The notes under the pieces: generated by a model
Told to the model about the DNA's origin: nothing
The model's database searches: none
What the model saw: the letters and a program-made list of their open reading frames with translations, nothing else
Shown here: piece by piece, positions 8,078 through 15,518 of the stretch
Numbering within the stretch: position 1 is the first letter of the stretch
Layout: each line of letters starts with the position of its first letter
Assembly: GCF_007827795.1 (NCBI RefSeq)
Contig: NZ_VITI01000001.1
Location: 372,001-436,000 of the forward strand
Origin: Azospirillum brasilense
GTDB taxonomy: Bacteria; Pseudomonadota; Alphaproteobacteria; Azospirillales; Azospirillaceae
Length of the DNA: 64,000 nt
Direction of reading: 5' to 3'
Translations under genes and position numbers: made by a program

Positions 8078-8105
8078 GGCTGAAACGCGGTTTTGCGGTT
8101 CAGCC
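8078..8105 (-). terminator. Hairpin after the 87-residue gene
   Basis: GGCTGAA and TTCAGCC arms, extended by CGC and GCG inside, form an interrupted 10-pair stem that begins 2 bases beyond the stop of the minus-strand gene ending at 8108. There is no U tract on that side, so it may be a weak or factor-dependent terminator separating this gene from sdh. Confidence 0.4.
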
Positions 8106-8107
8106 TA

Positions 8108-8371
8108 TTACCTGTCGAAGCGGCGAACATTCTCCACCATCATCGAATACATCTGGGTAATCAGCTCCGCCGGACGCAGCCGGCCGAAGGGGATGTTCTC
8201 CTTGGCCCACTCCACCAGCCCCTCGGGCGGGCGGACCGGAGCGACCTCGTAGCCGGCCTTCTTCAGCGCGCTCATCACCGAGCGCGCCTGCTTGGTGTAG
8301 TCCTCGTTGAAGAAGGACTTGTCCGCGTCCTTGATCGCCTTGGCGATGATGTCTTCGAGCGGAGTGGCCAT
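8108..8371 (-). CDS. Conserved hypothetical protein, 87 residues
   Basis: This short charged protein opens MATPLEDIIAKAIKDADKSF and continues FNEDYTKQARSVMSALKKAGYEV before PEGLVEWAKENIPFGRLRP and a last helix. It is helical, soluble and free of cysteine. The middle phrase LKKAGYEVAPVRPPEGL has a conserved look, as in small Rhodospirillales proteins, but no family name is known to me. It lies between asd (divergent) and the sdh operon, on the sdh strand, and a hairpin separates it from sdh. Confidence 0.65.
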   Translation of the reverse strand: MATPLEDIIAKAIKDADKSFFNEDYTKQARSVMSALKKAGYEVAPVRPPEGLVEWAKENIPFGRLRPAELITQMYSMMVENVRRFDR

Positions 8372-8504
8372 GCCCCGGTGTGCCGGTCGCGATCGTTCGT
8401 GATAGGGGCGAACACCGTGTCACAACGCGGGCGCTGTTGCAATTCCATTGGGAACCGCATACCTCAAGCCCTCTTCGCACCGCATATCACAGGGATTAAC
8501 CGCC

Positions 8505-9524
8505 ATGGGCTACACAGTCGCGGTCGTCGGCGCCACCGGCAACGTCGGACGGGAAATGCTGGCCACCCTCGCCGACCGCAAGTTCCCGGCCGACGCGGTG
8601 ATCGCCCTGGCGTCGGACAGCGCGGTCGGCAAGGAGGTGTCCTTCGGCGAGGACGAGGTGCTGAAGGTCCAGGAGGTCGGCCGCTTCGACTTCACGGGCG
8701 TGGACATCGCGCTGTTCGCCGCGGACGCCAAGGTCTCGGCGGCCCACGCGCCGCGCGCCGCCGCCGCGGGCGCCGTGGTGATCGATGCCAGCCCGAAGTT
8801 CCGCATGGACCCCGACGTCCCCCTGGTGGTCCCCGAGGTCAACGCCGACGCGCTCGCCGGCTACGCGAAGAAGAACATCGTCGCCAGCCCCGGCGGCGCG
8901 GCCATCCTGCTGGCCATGGCGCTGAAGCCCCTGCACGGGCAATTCACGGTGAGCCGCGTCGTGGTCTCCACCTACCAGGCGGCCTCGGACGCCGGCAAGG
9001 AGGGGATGGACGAGTTGTTCAGCCAGACCCGCGCCATCTACGTGAACGACCCGCTGCAGAAGTCCGTCTTCTCCAAGCAGATCGCCTTCAACGTCATCCC
9101 GCACATCGGCCCCTTCATGGAGGACGGCGCGACGCGGGACGAGTGGGCGATGAACGTCGAGACGAAGAAGATCCTCGACCCCAAGATCAAGGTGAGCGCG
9201 ACCTGCGTCCGCGTCCCCGTCTTCATCGGTCATTCCGCCGCGATCACCGTCGAGTGCGTGGAGCCGGTGACCGCCGAAGAGGCCCGCCGCATCCTGCGCA
9301 AGGCGCCGGGCATGCAGGTGATCGACCAGCAGGAGAACGACGGCTACATCACCCCGGTCGAGGTGGCCGGCGACGACCCGGTCTTCGTCAGCCGCATCCG
9401 CGAGGACTACACGGTGGACAACGGCCTGTCCTTCTGGGCGTCCACCGACAACCTGCGCAAGGGCGCCGCGCTCAACGCGGTGCAGATCGCCGAGCTGCTG
9501 GTGAAGGAGTATCTCGACGCGTGA
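8505..9524 (+). CDS. Aspartate-semialdehyde dehydrogenase homologue lacking the catalytic cysteine
   Basis: The 339-residue protein aligns by eye with Asd along its whole length: GATGNVGREM at 9-18 for NADP, VPLVVPEVNADAL, VVVSTYQ with Gln158, and ATCVRVPVFIGHS with Arg236 and His243. Several active-site positions differ. The usual NPNC[ST] nucleophile motif reads SPGGAA at 128-133, so Gly131 replaces cysteine. The Asn of IDNSS is Ala95, the phosphate-binding Arg of the ASRRS-type motif is missing at 37-40, and the EEWK lysine is Ala215. It probably cannot form the thioacyl intermediate, so I give no asd symbol. The ATG at 8505 has an AGGGA site; the upstream in-frame ATG does not fit the family. 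Confidence 0.85.
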   Translation: MGYTVAVVGATGNVGREMLATLADRKFPADAVIALASDSAVGKEVSFGEDEVLKVQEVGRFDFTGVDIALFAADAKVSAAHAPRAAAAGAVVIDASPKFRMDPDVPLVVPEVNADALAGYAKKNIVASPGGAAILLAMALKPLHGQFTVSRVVVSTYQAASDAGKEGMDELFSQTRAIYVNDPLQKSVFSKQIAFNVIPHIGPFMEDGATRDEWAMNVETKKILDPKIKVSATCVRVPVFIGHSAAITVECVEPVTAEEARRILRKAPGMQVIDQQENDGYITPVEVAGDDPVFVSRIREDYTVDNGLSFWASTDNLRKGAALNAVQIAELLVKEYLDA

Positions 9525-9988
9525 TCCCGATCCGCTCCTCCCGCCCGGACGACGCCCCGGCGCTGTTCGCCGTCTGGCTCGCCGCGGTGCGCAGCACGCA
9601 CGACTTCCTGAGCGAGGCGGACATCGGCTTCTACGCCGACCTCGTGCGCGACCAGTATCTTCCGGCGGCAGCGCTCATGGTCGCGGTGGACGGTGACGAC
9701 CGGCCGGTCGGCTTTTTGGGCATGACCGGGTGGAAGATCGACACGCTGTTCGTCGATCCGGCGTGGCACGGCCGGGGGATCGGCCGCGCCCTGGTCACCC
9801 GCGCGCTGGAGGGCGGGCCGGAGCTGACGGTCGATGTGAACGAGCAGAACGGCGCCGCCCGGTCCTTCTATCGGCGTCTCGGTTTCCGAGAGGTCGGGCG
9901 GTCCGCGCTGGACGACAGCGGCCGTCCATTCCCCTTGCTGCATCTGGCCCTTGGTGGCGCCGGCCAAGGCAACCCGACCGGCGCCTGA
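9521..9988 (+). CDS. GNAT family N-acetyltransferase
   Basis: The 155-residue protein starts at a GTG that overlaps the stop of the Asd homologue (GTGA), so it is translationally coupled. The GNAT core is clear: IRSSRPDDAPALFAVW at the start, VDPAWHGRGIGRALV as the acetyl-CoA pyrophosphate loop with the RGIGRAL signature, and VDVNEQNGAARSFYRRLGF as the last helix and strand. The family moves an acetyl group from acetyl-CoA to an amine; the substrate here cannot be told. Coupling to an Asd-like protein may hint at a shared metabolite, but this is speculative. Confidence 0.88.
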   Translation: MIPIRSSRPDDAPALFAVWLAAVRSTHDFLSEADIGFYADLVRDQYLPAAALMVAVDGDDRPVGFLGMTGWKIDTLFVDPAWHGRGIGRALVTRALEGGPELTVDVNEQNGAARSFYRRLGFREVGRSALDDSGRPFPLLHLALGGAGQGNPTGA

Positions 9989-9993
9989 AGGGC

Positions 9994-10872
9994 TTACTTG
10001 ACGAACAGCCGGTACAGCGCGGAGTGGTCCAGCCCGCCGTCGCCCTGCTCGGCCAGCAGCTCGAACAGCTCCAGGCTGAGGCCCAGCGCGGGAAGCTGGA
10101 TGCCGGACTGCTCCGCCAGCTCCTCCGCCTGTTTCAGGTCCTTGATCTGGGTGACCACGCGGCCGCCCGGCGTGAAGTCGCCGGACACCATGCGCTGGCC
10201 ATGCAGCTCCAGGATGCGCGACTCGGCGAAGCCGCCGCGGATGGCGTCGCGGACCTTGCCCGGCTCCACCCCCGCCGCCTTCGCCAGGGCCAACGCCTCG
10301 GCCACCGCGCCGATGCTCAGCGCGACGATCACCTGATTCGCCATCTTGGCGACCTGCCCGGCCCCACTGTCACCGACATGGGTGATCCGCTGGCCCATCG
10401 CCTGGAACAGCGGCAGGGCGCGGGCAAAGGCCTCCTCCGTGCCGCCGGCCATGATGGTCAGGGTGCCGGCCTCCGCCGCCACCGTGCCGCCGGACACCGG
10501 AGCGTCGACCCACTCCGCGCCCTTGGCGCGGGCGGCCTCGGCCAGCTTGCGGGTCGCCCCGACCGCCGTGGTGCCCATGTCGATGACGAGATGGCCGGGC
10601 CGCAGCGCGTCCATCAGGGAGGCCGCCACGGACTCCACCGCCACGGTGTCCGACAGCATCAGAACGATGGCATCGGCGCGGGCGGCGACCTCGGCGGGGT
10701 TGGCGGCGGGGCTCATGCCCTCGCCGGCCAGTTCCTCGACCGGGCCGGGGCTGCGGCTGCTGATCACCAGGGCAGCACCGGCCTTCGCCAGATTGCGGGC
10801 CATGGGCCGGCCCATCAGGCCCAGCCCGATGACGCCGACCGTCTGCCCCGCCAGACCTGTCTGTCCGGTCAT
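9994..10872 (-). CDS. 3-hydroxyisobutyrate dehydrogenase family NAD(P)-dependent oxidoreductase
   Basis: The 292-residue beta-hydroxyacid dehydrogenase has the Rossmann motif VGVIGLGLMGRPMARNL near residues 12-28. It then shows the substrate motif DAPVSGGTVAAEAGTLTIMAGG and the catalytic lysine in GAGQVAKMANQ. This family includes 3-hydroxyisobutyrate dehydrogenase and tartronate semialdehyde reductase (GarR/GlxR); the sequence alone does not choose between them, though the length and the GAVAEALALAKAAGV helix fit the tartronate type well. The gene follows the TerB-like gene by 11 bases on the same strand. Confidence 0.88.
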   Translation of the reverse strand: MTGQTGLAGQTVGVIGLGLMGRPMARNLAKAGAALVISSRSPGPVEELAGEGMSPAANPAEVAARADAIVLMLSDTVAVESVAASLMDALRPGHLVIDMGTTAVGATRKLAEAARAKGAEWVDAPVSGGTVAAEAGTLTIMAGGTEEAFARALPLFQAMGQRITHVGDSGAGQVAKMANQVIVALSIGAVAEALALAKAAGVEPGKVRDAIRGGFAESRILELHGQRMVSGDFTPGGRVVTQIKDLKQAEELAEQSGIQLPALGLSLELFELLAEQGDGGLDHSALYRLFVK

Positions 10873-10883
10873 GTCCCGGTCCG

Positions 10884-11288
10884 TCACAGGCGGGTGTGGC
10901 GCGCCCGCGCGCCGCGTTCGATGGCGGCGGCGCACAGCCGGTCCACGCCCAGCTTGTGCCGGATCAGCTCCAGCATCCGCAGTTCCTCCTGCGAGGCCGA
11001 CGGGTCCGCCGCGGCGATGTCGCAGGCGAGCGCGTAGGCGGTCTCCGACAGCCTGGACGGAATGGCCTCCTTGACGATCTGGAGCGTCGTCTCCAGCCCG
11101 TCGGCGTCGGCCAGCAGGCCGGAGCATTCGCGGGTCACGTCGGTCAGCCGGTCGATGTCGAAATCCTTGAAGATCGGCAGGTAGCGGACGTTCTCGCCGA
11201 TGGCCTCAAGCTCCGCGTCCGTCATGTCGCCGTCGCACGCCGACACCAGCACCATGACGTAGATGAGCGCGCTGTGATGGTTGATCAT
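10884..11288 (-). CDS. TerB-like (tellurite resistance B family) protein
   Basis: The 134-residue protein is all-helical, with SACDGDMTDAELEAIGENV resembling the acidic metal-binding first helix pair of TerB and the N-terminus of DjlA. A second acidic segment reads DIAAADPSASQEELRMLELI. TerB domains bind metal and associate with membrane stress complexes, but most lone members have no proven role. It is the first gene of a two-gene unit with the dehydrogenase. The assignment rests on the paired acidic motifs and overall size. Confidence 0.65.
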   Translation of the reverse strand: MINHHSALIYVMVLVSACDGDMTDAELEAIGENVRYLPIFKDFDIDRLTDVTRECSGLLADADGLETTLQIVKEAIPSRLSETAYALACDIAAADPSASQEELRMLELIRHKLGVDRLCAAAIERGARARHTRL

Positions 11289-11435
11289 CGAAACTCCTGC
11301 GGAAAAAGGGCCCCGCCCAATCTTGCCCGCCCCCCGCGCGCCGTCAAGGGAGGGAGCGCCGTCAAGGGAGCTATGCCCGCGGCGGACGGGTGGGTCCCTC
11401 GACAGGGGACGGGTTGCCCCTTAAGGTCGGGCCCC

Positions 11436-12383
11436 ATGTCGGTGGTCTTCAACGTGGCGCTCCCGGTCTTCGCCATCATCCTGGCGGGCGTCCTTTCCGG
11501 TAAGGCGAAGCTGCTCGGTCCCGCCTCGTCGGAGGCGCTGAACAAGTTCGTCTACTGGATGGCCCTGCCGCCGGTGCTGTTCCTCGGCACCGCGAAGCGC
11601 TCCCTGCCGGAGATCTTCAACGGCCCCTTCATCGGCGCCTTCCTCGGCTCGATGCTGGCGGTCTACGCGCTGGGCGCCCTGCTCGGCTGGCTGATCCACC
11701 GGGAACGGACGCAGATCCAGTGCATGCAGGGGCTGAACGCCTGCTTCTCCAACACCGGCTACATGGGCATCCCGCTGTTCCTGGCGGCCTTCGGCCCGGA
11801 CCGTCTGGCCCCGGCCATCCTCGCCACCGTCATCATGAGCGCGATCATGGTCGGCATCGCGGTGATCTGGCTGGAGTTCGCCAACAGCCAGGGCGGCGGG
11901 ATCGGCAAGGCGCTGCGCGACGTCGGCCGGGCGCTGGTCAAGAACCCGCTGATCATCTCCACGGCCCTGGGGCTCGCCTGGTCGGTCTTCCTGTCCGGCG
12001 TGCCGGTGCCGCGCCCGATCGCCATCTACTGCGATCTGATGGGCGCCTCCGCCGGTCCCTGCGCCCTGTTCGCCATCGGCCTGTTCCTGGCGACCCAGAG
12101 CATGAAGGCCAACCTGCTGGAGGTCGGCTGGATCAGCGCCCTGAAACTGGTGGTGCAGCCGGCGCTGGCCTGGTTCCTCATCCAGACCCTGTTCCCGCTC
12201 GACCCCTTCTGGGCCGGGTCGGCCATCATCCTCGCCGGCCTGCCCACCGGCGCGCTGACCTTCGTGGTGGCCAGCCAGTACCGCATCTATGTGGAGCGCA
12301 CCTCCGCCGCGATCCTGATGTCCACCATCGCCAGCGTGGTCACCCTGTCGTTCCTGCTGGCCACCTACGCGCCGCCCCTTTGA
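11436..12383 (+). CDS. AEC family transporter (auxin efflux carrier type)
   Basis: The 315-residue protein has about ten hydrophobic helices in two halves, beginning FNVALPVFAIILAGVLSGK. GLNACFSNTGYMGIPLFLAAFG is the unwound-helix motif typical of the family, and the second half has GASAGPCALFAIGLFLA. AEC members export or import small carboxylates and related anions; malonate and auxin carriers belong here. The ATG at 11436 begins the first membrane helix properly; a longer in-frame extension upstream is low-complexity. It stands alone, divergent from the TerB-like gene. Confidence 0.88.
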   Translation: MSVVFNVALPVFAIILAGVLSGKAKLLGPASSEALNKFVYWMALPPVLFLGTAKRSLPEIFNGPFIGAFLGSMLAVYALGALLGWLIHRERTQIQCMQGLNACFSNTGYMGIPLFLAAFGPDRLAPAILATVIMSAIMVGIAVIWLEFANSQGGGIGKALRDVGRALVKNPLIISTALGLAWSVFLSGVPVPRPIAIYCDLMGASAGPCALFAIGLFLATQSMKANLLEVGWISALKLVVQPALAWFLIQTLFPLDPFWAGSAIILAGLPTGALTFVVASQYRIYVERTSAAILMSTIASVVTLSFLLATYAPPL

Positions 12384-12440
12384 CCCTTGGCCTGCGGTCT
12401 TCCGGCCGCGCTCGCCTCTCCAGCCGTTCATCTTTATTAA

Positions 12441-12503
12441 AAGAAAGATTCCACCTGGGAAAGCGCAAGGCGGACCGCCCCGCGCCGCCCTTGCGTCTTT
12501 CTT
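12441..12503. repeat. Long imperfect inverted repeat between the transporter and the chemoreceptor
   Basis: The outer arms AAGAAAGA (12441) and TCTTTCTT (12496) enclose an inner stem CGCAAGGCGG (12464-12473) with CCGCCCTTGCG (12485-12495), with one bulged base. T-rich sequence follows (TTAATATTTGTTG). It may terminate the transporter transcript. The rest of the gap 12384-12638 shows no coding frame and no convincing promoter. Confidence 0.4.
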
Positions 12504-12638
12504 AATATTTGTTGTTCCATCATTTGATCCCGGTAAGTCCAACGCCCGGCGCATGGGCGTCTGGTCTGCCAAATCCTTTCGTTCAGACTCAATACAATCG
12601 ATCGCCATGATTTCGCTTCCGGGGAAGAGACACGTGCC

Positions 12639-14330
12639 ATGTCCATGCTGAGTTCCATGACCATCCGGACCAAGGTGGTCGCCGCCACCGTCGCGGTCCT
12701 GTTGATGTCGATTGCCCTGGGGCTGTTCGCCGTCGACCGGCTGAGCACCGTCAACCATGCTGCGGAGGAAATACGCTCCAACTGGCTGCCCAGCGTCACC
12801 GCCATCGGGGAGATCGATGGTGCGGCGAACGACTACCGCATCCTGGAGGCGTCCCACATCCTGGCGCTCTACCCGGCGGAAATAGCCGAGGTCGAAAAGG
12901 AGATGACCACGGTTCTGAACCGCGTGGCCGAGGCCCGGCGGAAGTATGAACCGCTGCTGGCTCCCGGTTGGGAAACCCAGACCTTCAAGCGCTGGGAAGC
13001 GGCCTGGGACGGCTATCTGAAAATCAGCCAGGGCAAATTGCTTCCCCCGTCCCGAGCCAACGAGAACGAGAAGGCCACCGGCATCTATCGGGAGGAGTCA
13101 CGCAAGGCGTTCGACGAGTGCTCCGCGCTCATCAACGAATTGACGGCGTCCAACGTCGCAAACGCCACGAAGGCGGCGGACGCCGGCCGGGCCACCTATG
13201 TCGGGGCGCAGAGCTGGATTCTGGGCGCCATCGCGTTCGTGGCGGTCCTCTGCCTGTTCGCCGGCATCGCCATGACGAAGTCGGTCGCCCGGCCCATCGT
13301 CACCCTGACATCCATCATGGATCGTCTGGCCAAGCGCGACCTCGGCGTCGCTGTGGAAGGCGGCAACCGGCAGGACGAGATCGGCGCCATGGCCCGCGCG
13401 GTGCAGGTCTTCAAGGACGGCCTGATCGAGGCGGAGCGCCTGACCGCCGCCCAGGCCGCCGAGGAGGAGAACAAGCGCCGCCGCACCGAGCGGGTCGATT
13501 CGCTGATCCGCAGCTTCGACGGCGCGGTGCACAGCGTCCTGCAGACCGTGGGCGCCGCGGCGTCGCAGCTCGACACCACCGCCCGCAGCATGACCGACAT
13601 CGCCGAGCACACGCGGGCCGAGGCCGGCAGCGCGGCGTCGGCGGCCGAGCTGACCTCCGCCAATGTGCAGACCGTCGCCGCCGCGTCGGAGGAGATGGCC
13701 GCCTCCATCACCGAAATCTCCCAGCAGGTGTCGCAGTCGGCCGGCATCGCCGGCAAGGCGGTGGACGAGGCCGACCGCACCAACGCCACCGTGCAGGGGT
13801 TGTCGGAAGCGGCCCAGCGCATCGGCGACGTGGTGGATCTGATCCAGAACATCGCCGCGCAGACCAACCTGCTGGCGCTCAACGCCACCATCGAGGCGGC
13901 CCGCGCGGGCGAGGCCGGCAAGGGCTTCGCCGTGGTGGCGAGCGAGGTCAAGAGCCTTGCCAACCAGACCTCCAAGGCGACGGAGGAGATCGCCGCCCAG
14001 ATCGGCGCCATCCAGGCGGCCACCGGCGGGGCGGTCGGCGCCATCCGCGGGATCGGGGCGACCATCTCGTCGATCAACGACATCTCCTCCTCCATCGCCG
14101 CCGCCATCGAAGAGCAGGGTGCGGCCACCCAGGAGATCAGCCGCAACGTCCAGCAGGCGGCGCAGAGCACCCAGGAAGTGACGAGCAACATCGGCCGCGT
14201 GTCGCAGGCCGCGACCGAGACCGGCAGCGCCGCGACCCAGGTGATGTCGGCCTCCGGCGACCTGAATCAGGGGGCGATGCGCCTGAAGAGCGAGGTGGAG
14301 AACTTCCTCGTCGCCATCAAGGCGGCCTGA
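12639..14330 (+). CDS. Methyl-accepting chemotaxis protein
   Basis: The 563-residue receptor has a membrane helix near 11-31 and a periplasmic four-helix-bundle-like domain to about 190. A second membrane helix (about 192-212) is followed by a HAMP domain beginning [23 protein letters not shown]. The cytoplasmic coiled coil contains the hairpin tip [20 protein letters not shown], which binds CheA and CheW. No C-terminal NWETF-type tether is present. The short periplasmic domain suggests a small ligand or energy-taxis input. It is monocistronic; a chemotaxis operon lies far away at the right edge. Confidence 0.96.
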   Translation: MSMLSSMTIRTKVVAATVAVLLMSIALGLFAVDRLSTVNHAAEEIRSNWLPSVTAIGEIDGAANDYRILEASHILALYPAEIAEVEKEMTTVLNRVAEARRKYEPLLAPGWETQTFKRWEAAWDGYLKISQGKLLPPSRANENEKATGIYREESRKAFDECSALINELTASNVANATKAADAGRATYVGAQSWILGAIAFVAVLCLFAGIAMTKSVARPIVTLTSIMDRLAKRDLGVAVEGGNRQDEIGAMARAVQVFKDGLIEAERLTAAQAAEEENKRRRTERVDSLIRSFDGAVHSVLQTVGAAASQLDTTARSMTDIAEHTRAEAGSAASAAELTSANVQTVAAASEEMAASITEISQQVSQSAGIAGKAVDEADRTNATVQGLSEAAQRIGDVVDLIQNIAAQTNLLALNATIEAARAGEAGKGFAVVASEVKSLANQTSKATEEIAAQIGAIQAATGGAVGAIRGIGATISSINDISSSIAAAIEEQGAATQEISRNVQQAAQSTQEVTSNIGRVSQAATETGSAATQVMSASGDLNQGAMRLKSEVENFLVAIKAA

Positions 14331-14405
14331 GGCCAAGCGGCCTGAGGATCGTGTGATCGGGGCCGGTGGGCGGAGCGGGGCCGCCCACCGGCAGCCCCAC
14401 TCCTG

Positions 14406-14432
14406 TTGCCAAGCCGCCGCTGCCCGTATAAT
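14406..14432 (+). promoter_or_regulatory. Predicted promoter of metA
   Basis: A perfect TATAAT at 14427-14432 is preceded by TTGCCA at 14406-14411 with a 15-base spacer. Transcription would begin near 14439, right at the first stem of the riboswitch-like structure. The perfect -10 box is rare in this GC-rich sequence, which supports the call. Confidence 0.6.
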
Positions 14433-14440
14433 GTGCACCG

Positions 14441-14514
14441 CGCATCAAGAGTTGAGCGGACGCTCAACGCCAACCTGCTTTCCCGAGCAAGGTGGCGTCC
14501 CGAAGGGGGATGTG
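14441..14514 (+). promoter_or_regulatory. SAM-clan-like riboswitch in the metA leader
   Basis: A closing stem CGCATC/GATGTG (14441-14446 with 14509-14514) encloses hairpin GTTGAGC-GGAC-GCTCAAC (14451-14468) and a second arm CCTGCT...AGCAAGG (14474-14492). The GGAC loop can pair with GTCC at 14497-14500, a pseudoknot like that of SAM-I and SAM-IV RNAs. Wording such as ATCAAGAG, CAACCTGC and GCAAGGTG also recalls the SAM-I/SAM-IV clan. It would sense S-adenosylmethionine and lower MetA production. The kink-turn stem of classical SAM-I is not evident, so it may be a variant class. Confidence 0.6.
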
Positions 14515-14590
14515 GCCGGACCGGCAAACAAACGGGGTTCGCCATGACGTCTGTTCCGACCGATGCACCGACAGCGGAGCCGGACGAGTC

Positions 14591-15514
14591 ATGCCCATCA
14601 AGATACCCAACGATCTTCCCGCCTTCACCGCCCTGCAGGCCGAGGGCGTCATGGTCATGCGGGAGGCCGACGCCATCCGGCAGGACATCCGGCCCCTGCG
14701 CTTCGGCCTGCTCAACCTGATGCCCGACAAGATCCGGACCGAGACGCAGATCGCGCGCCTGCTCGGCAGCACGCCGCTCCAGGTCGAGCTGTCGCTGATC
14801 CGGATCACCAACCATGTGCCGCGCAACACCGCGGCGGATCACATGAGCGCCTTCTACCGGTCGTGGGAGGATGCGCGCCGCGAGAAATTCGACGGCTTCA
14901 TCGTCACCGGCGCCCCGGTCGAGACGATGCCCTTCGAGGAGGTGTCCTATTGGGACGAACTGTGTTCGGTCTTCGACTGGACGCAGAGCCACGTCCACTC
15001 CTGTCTGAACATCTGCTGGGCGGCGCAGGCCGCCGTTCATCATTTCCACGGCGTGCCGAAGCATCTCCTGCCGCGCAAGGCGTCCGGCGTGTTCCGCCAC
15101 CGCAACCGCGCCCCCGCCTCGCCCTACCTCTGCGGCCTGTCCGACGGCGTGCCCATCCCGGTCTCGCGCTGGACCGAGGTGCGCGAGGAGGACATCCCCC
15201 CCGAAAGCGGCCTGCGCGTGCTGCTGGATTCCCCGGAAACCGGCCCCTGCCTGCTGGAAGACGCCGTCCACCGGTCGCTCCACATGTTCAACCACGTTGA
15301 GTACGACACCGACACGCTGCGCAACGAGTATGTCCGGGACGTCGCCAAGGACGCGGCCACGCCGGTTCCCCAGGGCTATTTCCCCGACGACGACCCCAGC
15401 CGCCCGCCCGAAAACCGCTGGCGGAGCCACGCCCATCTGCTGTTCGCCAATTGGATCAACCGTATCTACCAGACGACGCCCTTCGATCTCGCCCGCATCG
15501 GCACGGCCGGATAG
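14591..15514 (+). CDS. metA: Homoserine O-acyltransferase MetA (acetyl type predicted)
   Basis: The 307-residue enzyme activates homoserine as the first step of methionine synthesis. The catalytic triad is Cys142 in [11 protein letters not shown], with His235 and Glu237 in FNHVEYD. Position 111, in [12 protein letters not shown], is Glu; in this family Glu111 goes with acetyl-CoA and Gly111 with succinyl-CoA, so acetylhomoserine is the predicted product. The start [10 protein letters not shown] is the family consensus opening; an upstream ATG at 14544 is out of frame. The leader carries a promoter and a SAM-type riboswitch. Confidence 0.95.
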   Translation: MPIKIPNDLPAFTALQAEGVMVMREADAIRQDIRPLRFGLLNLMPDKIRTETQIARLLGSTPLQVELSLIRITNHVPRNTAADHMSAFYRSWEDARREKFDGFIVTGAPVETMPFEEVSYWDELCSVFDWTQSHVHSCLNICWAAQAAVHHFHGVPKHLLPRKASGVFRHRNRAPASPYLCGLSDGVPIPVSRWTEVREEDIPPESGLRVLLDSPETGPCLLEDAVHRSLHMFNHVEYDTDTLRNEYVRDVAKDAATPVPQGYFPDDDPSRPPENRWRSHAHLLFANWINRIYQTTPFDLARIGTAG

Positions 15515-15518
15515 GCCC

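Noticed and set aside
14544..14600. A possible leader peptide start (ATG at 14544) before metA
   Set aside because: The frame runs on into metA out of frame with no early stop, has no methionine-rich content, and the riboswitch-like structure already explains the leader.
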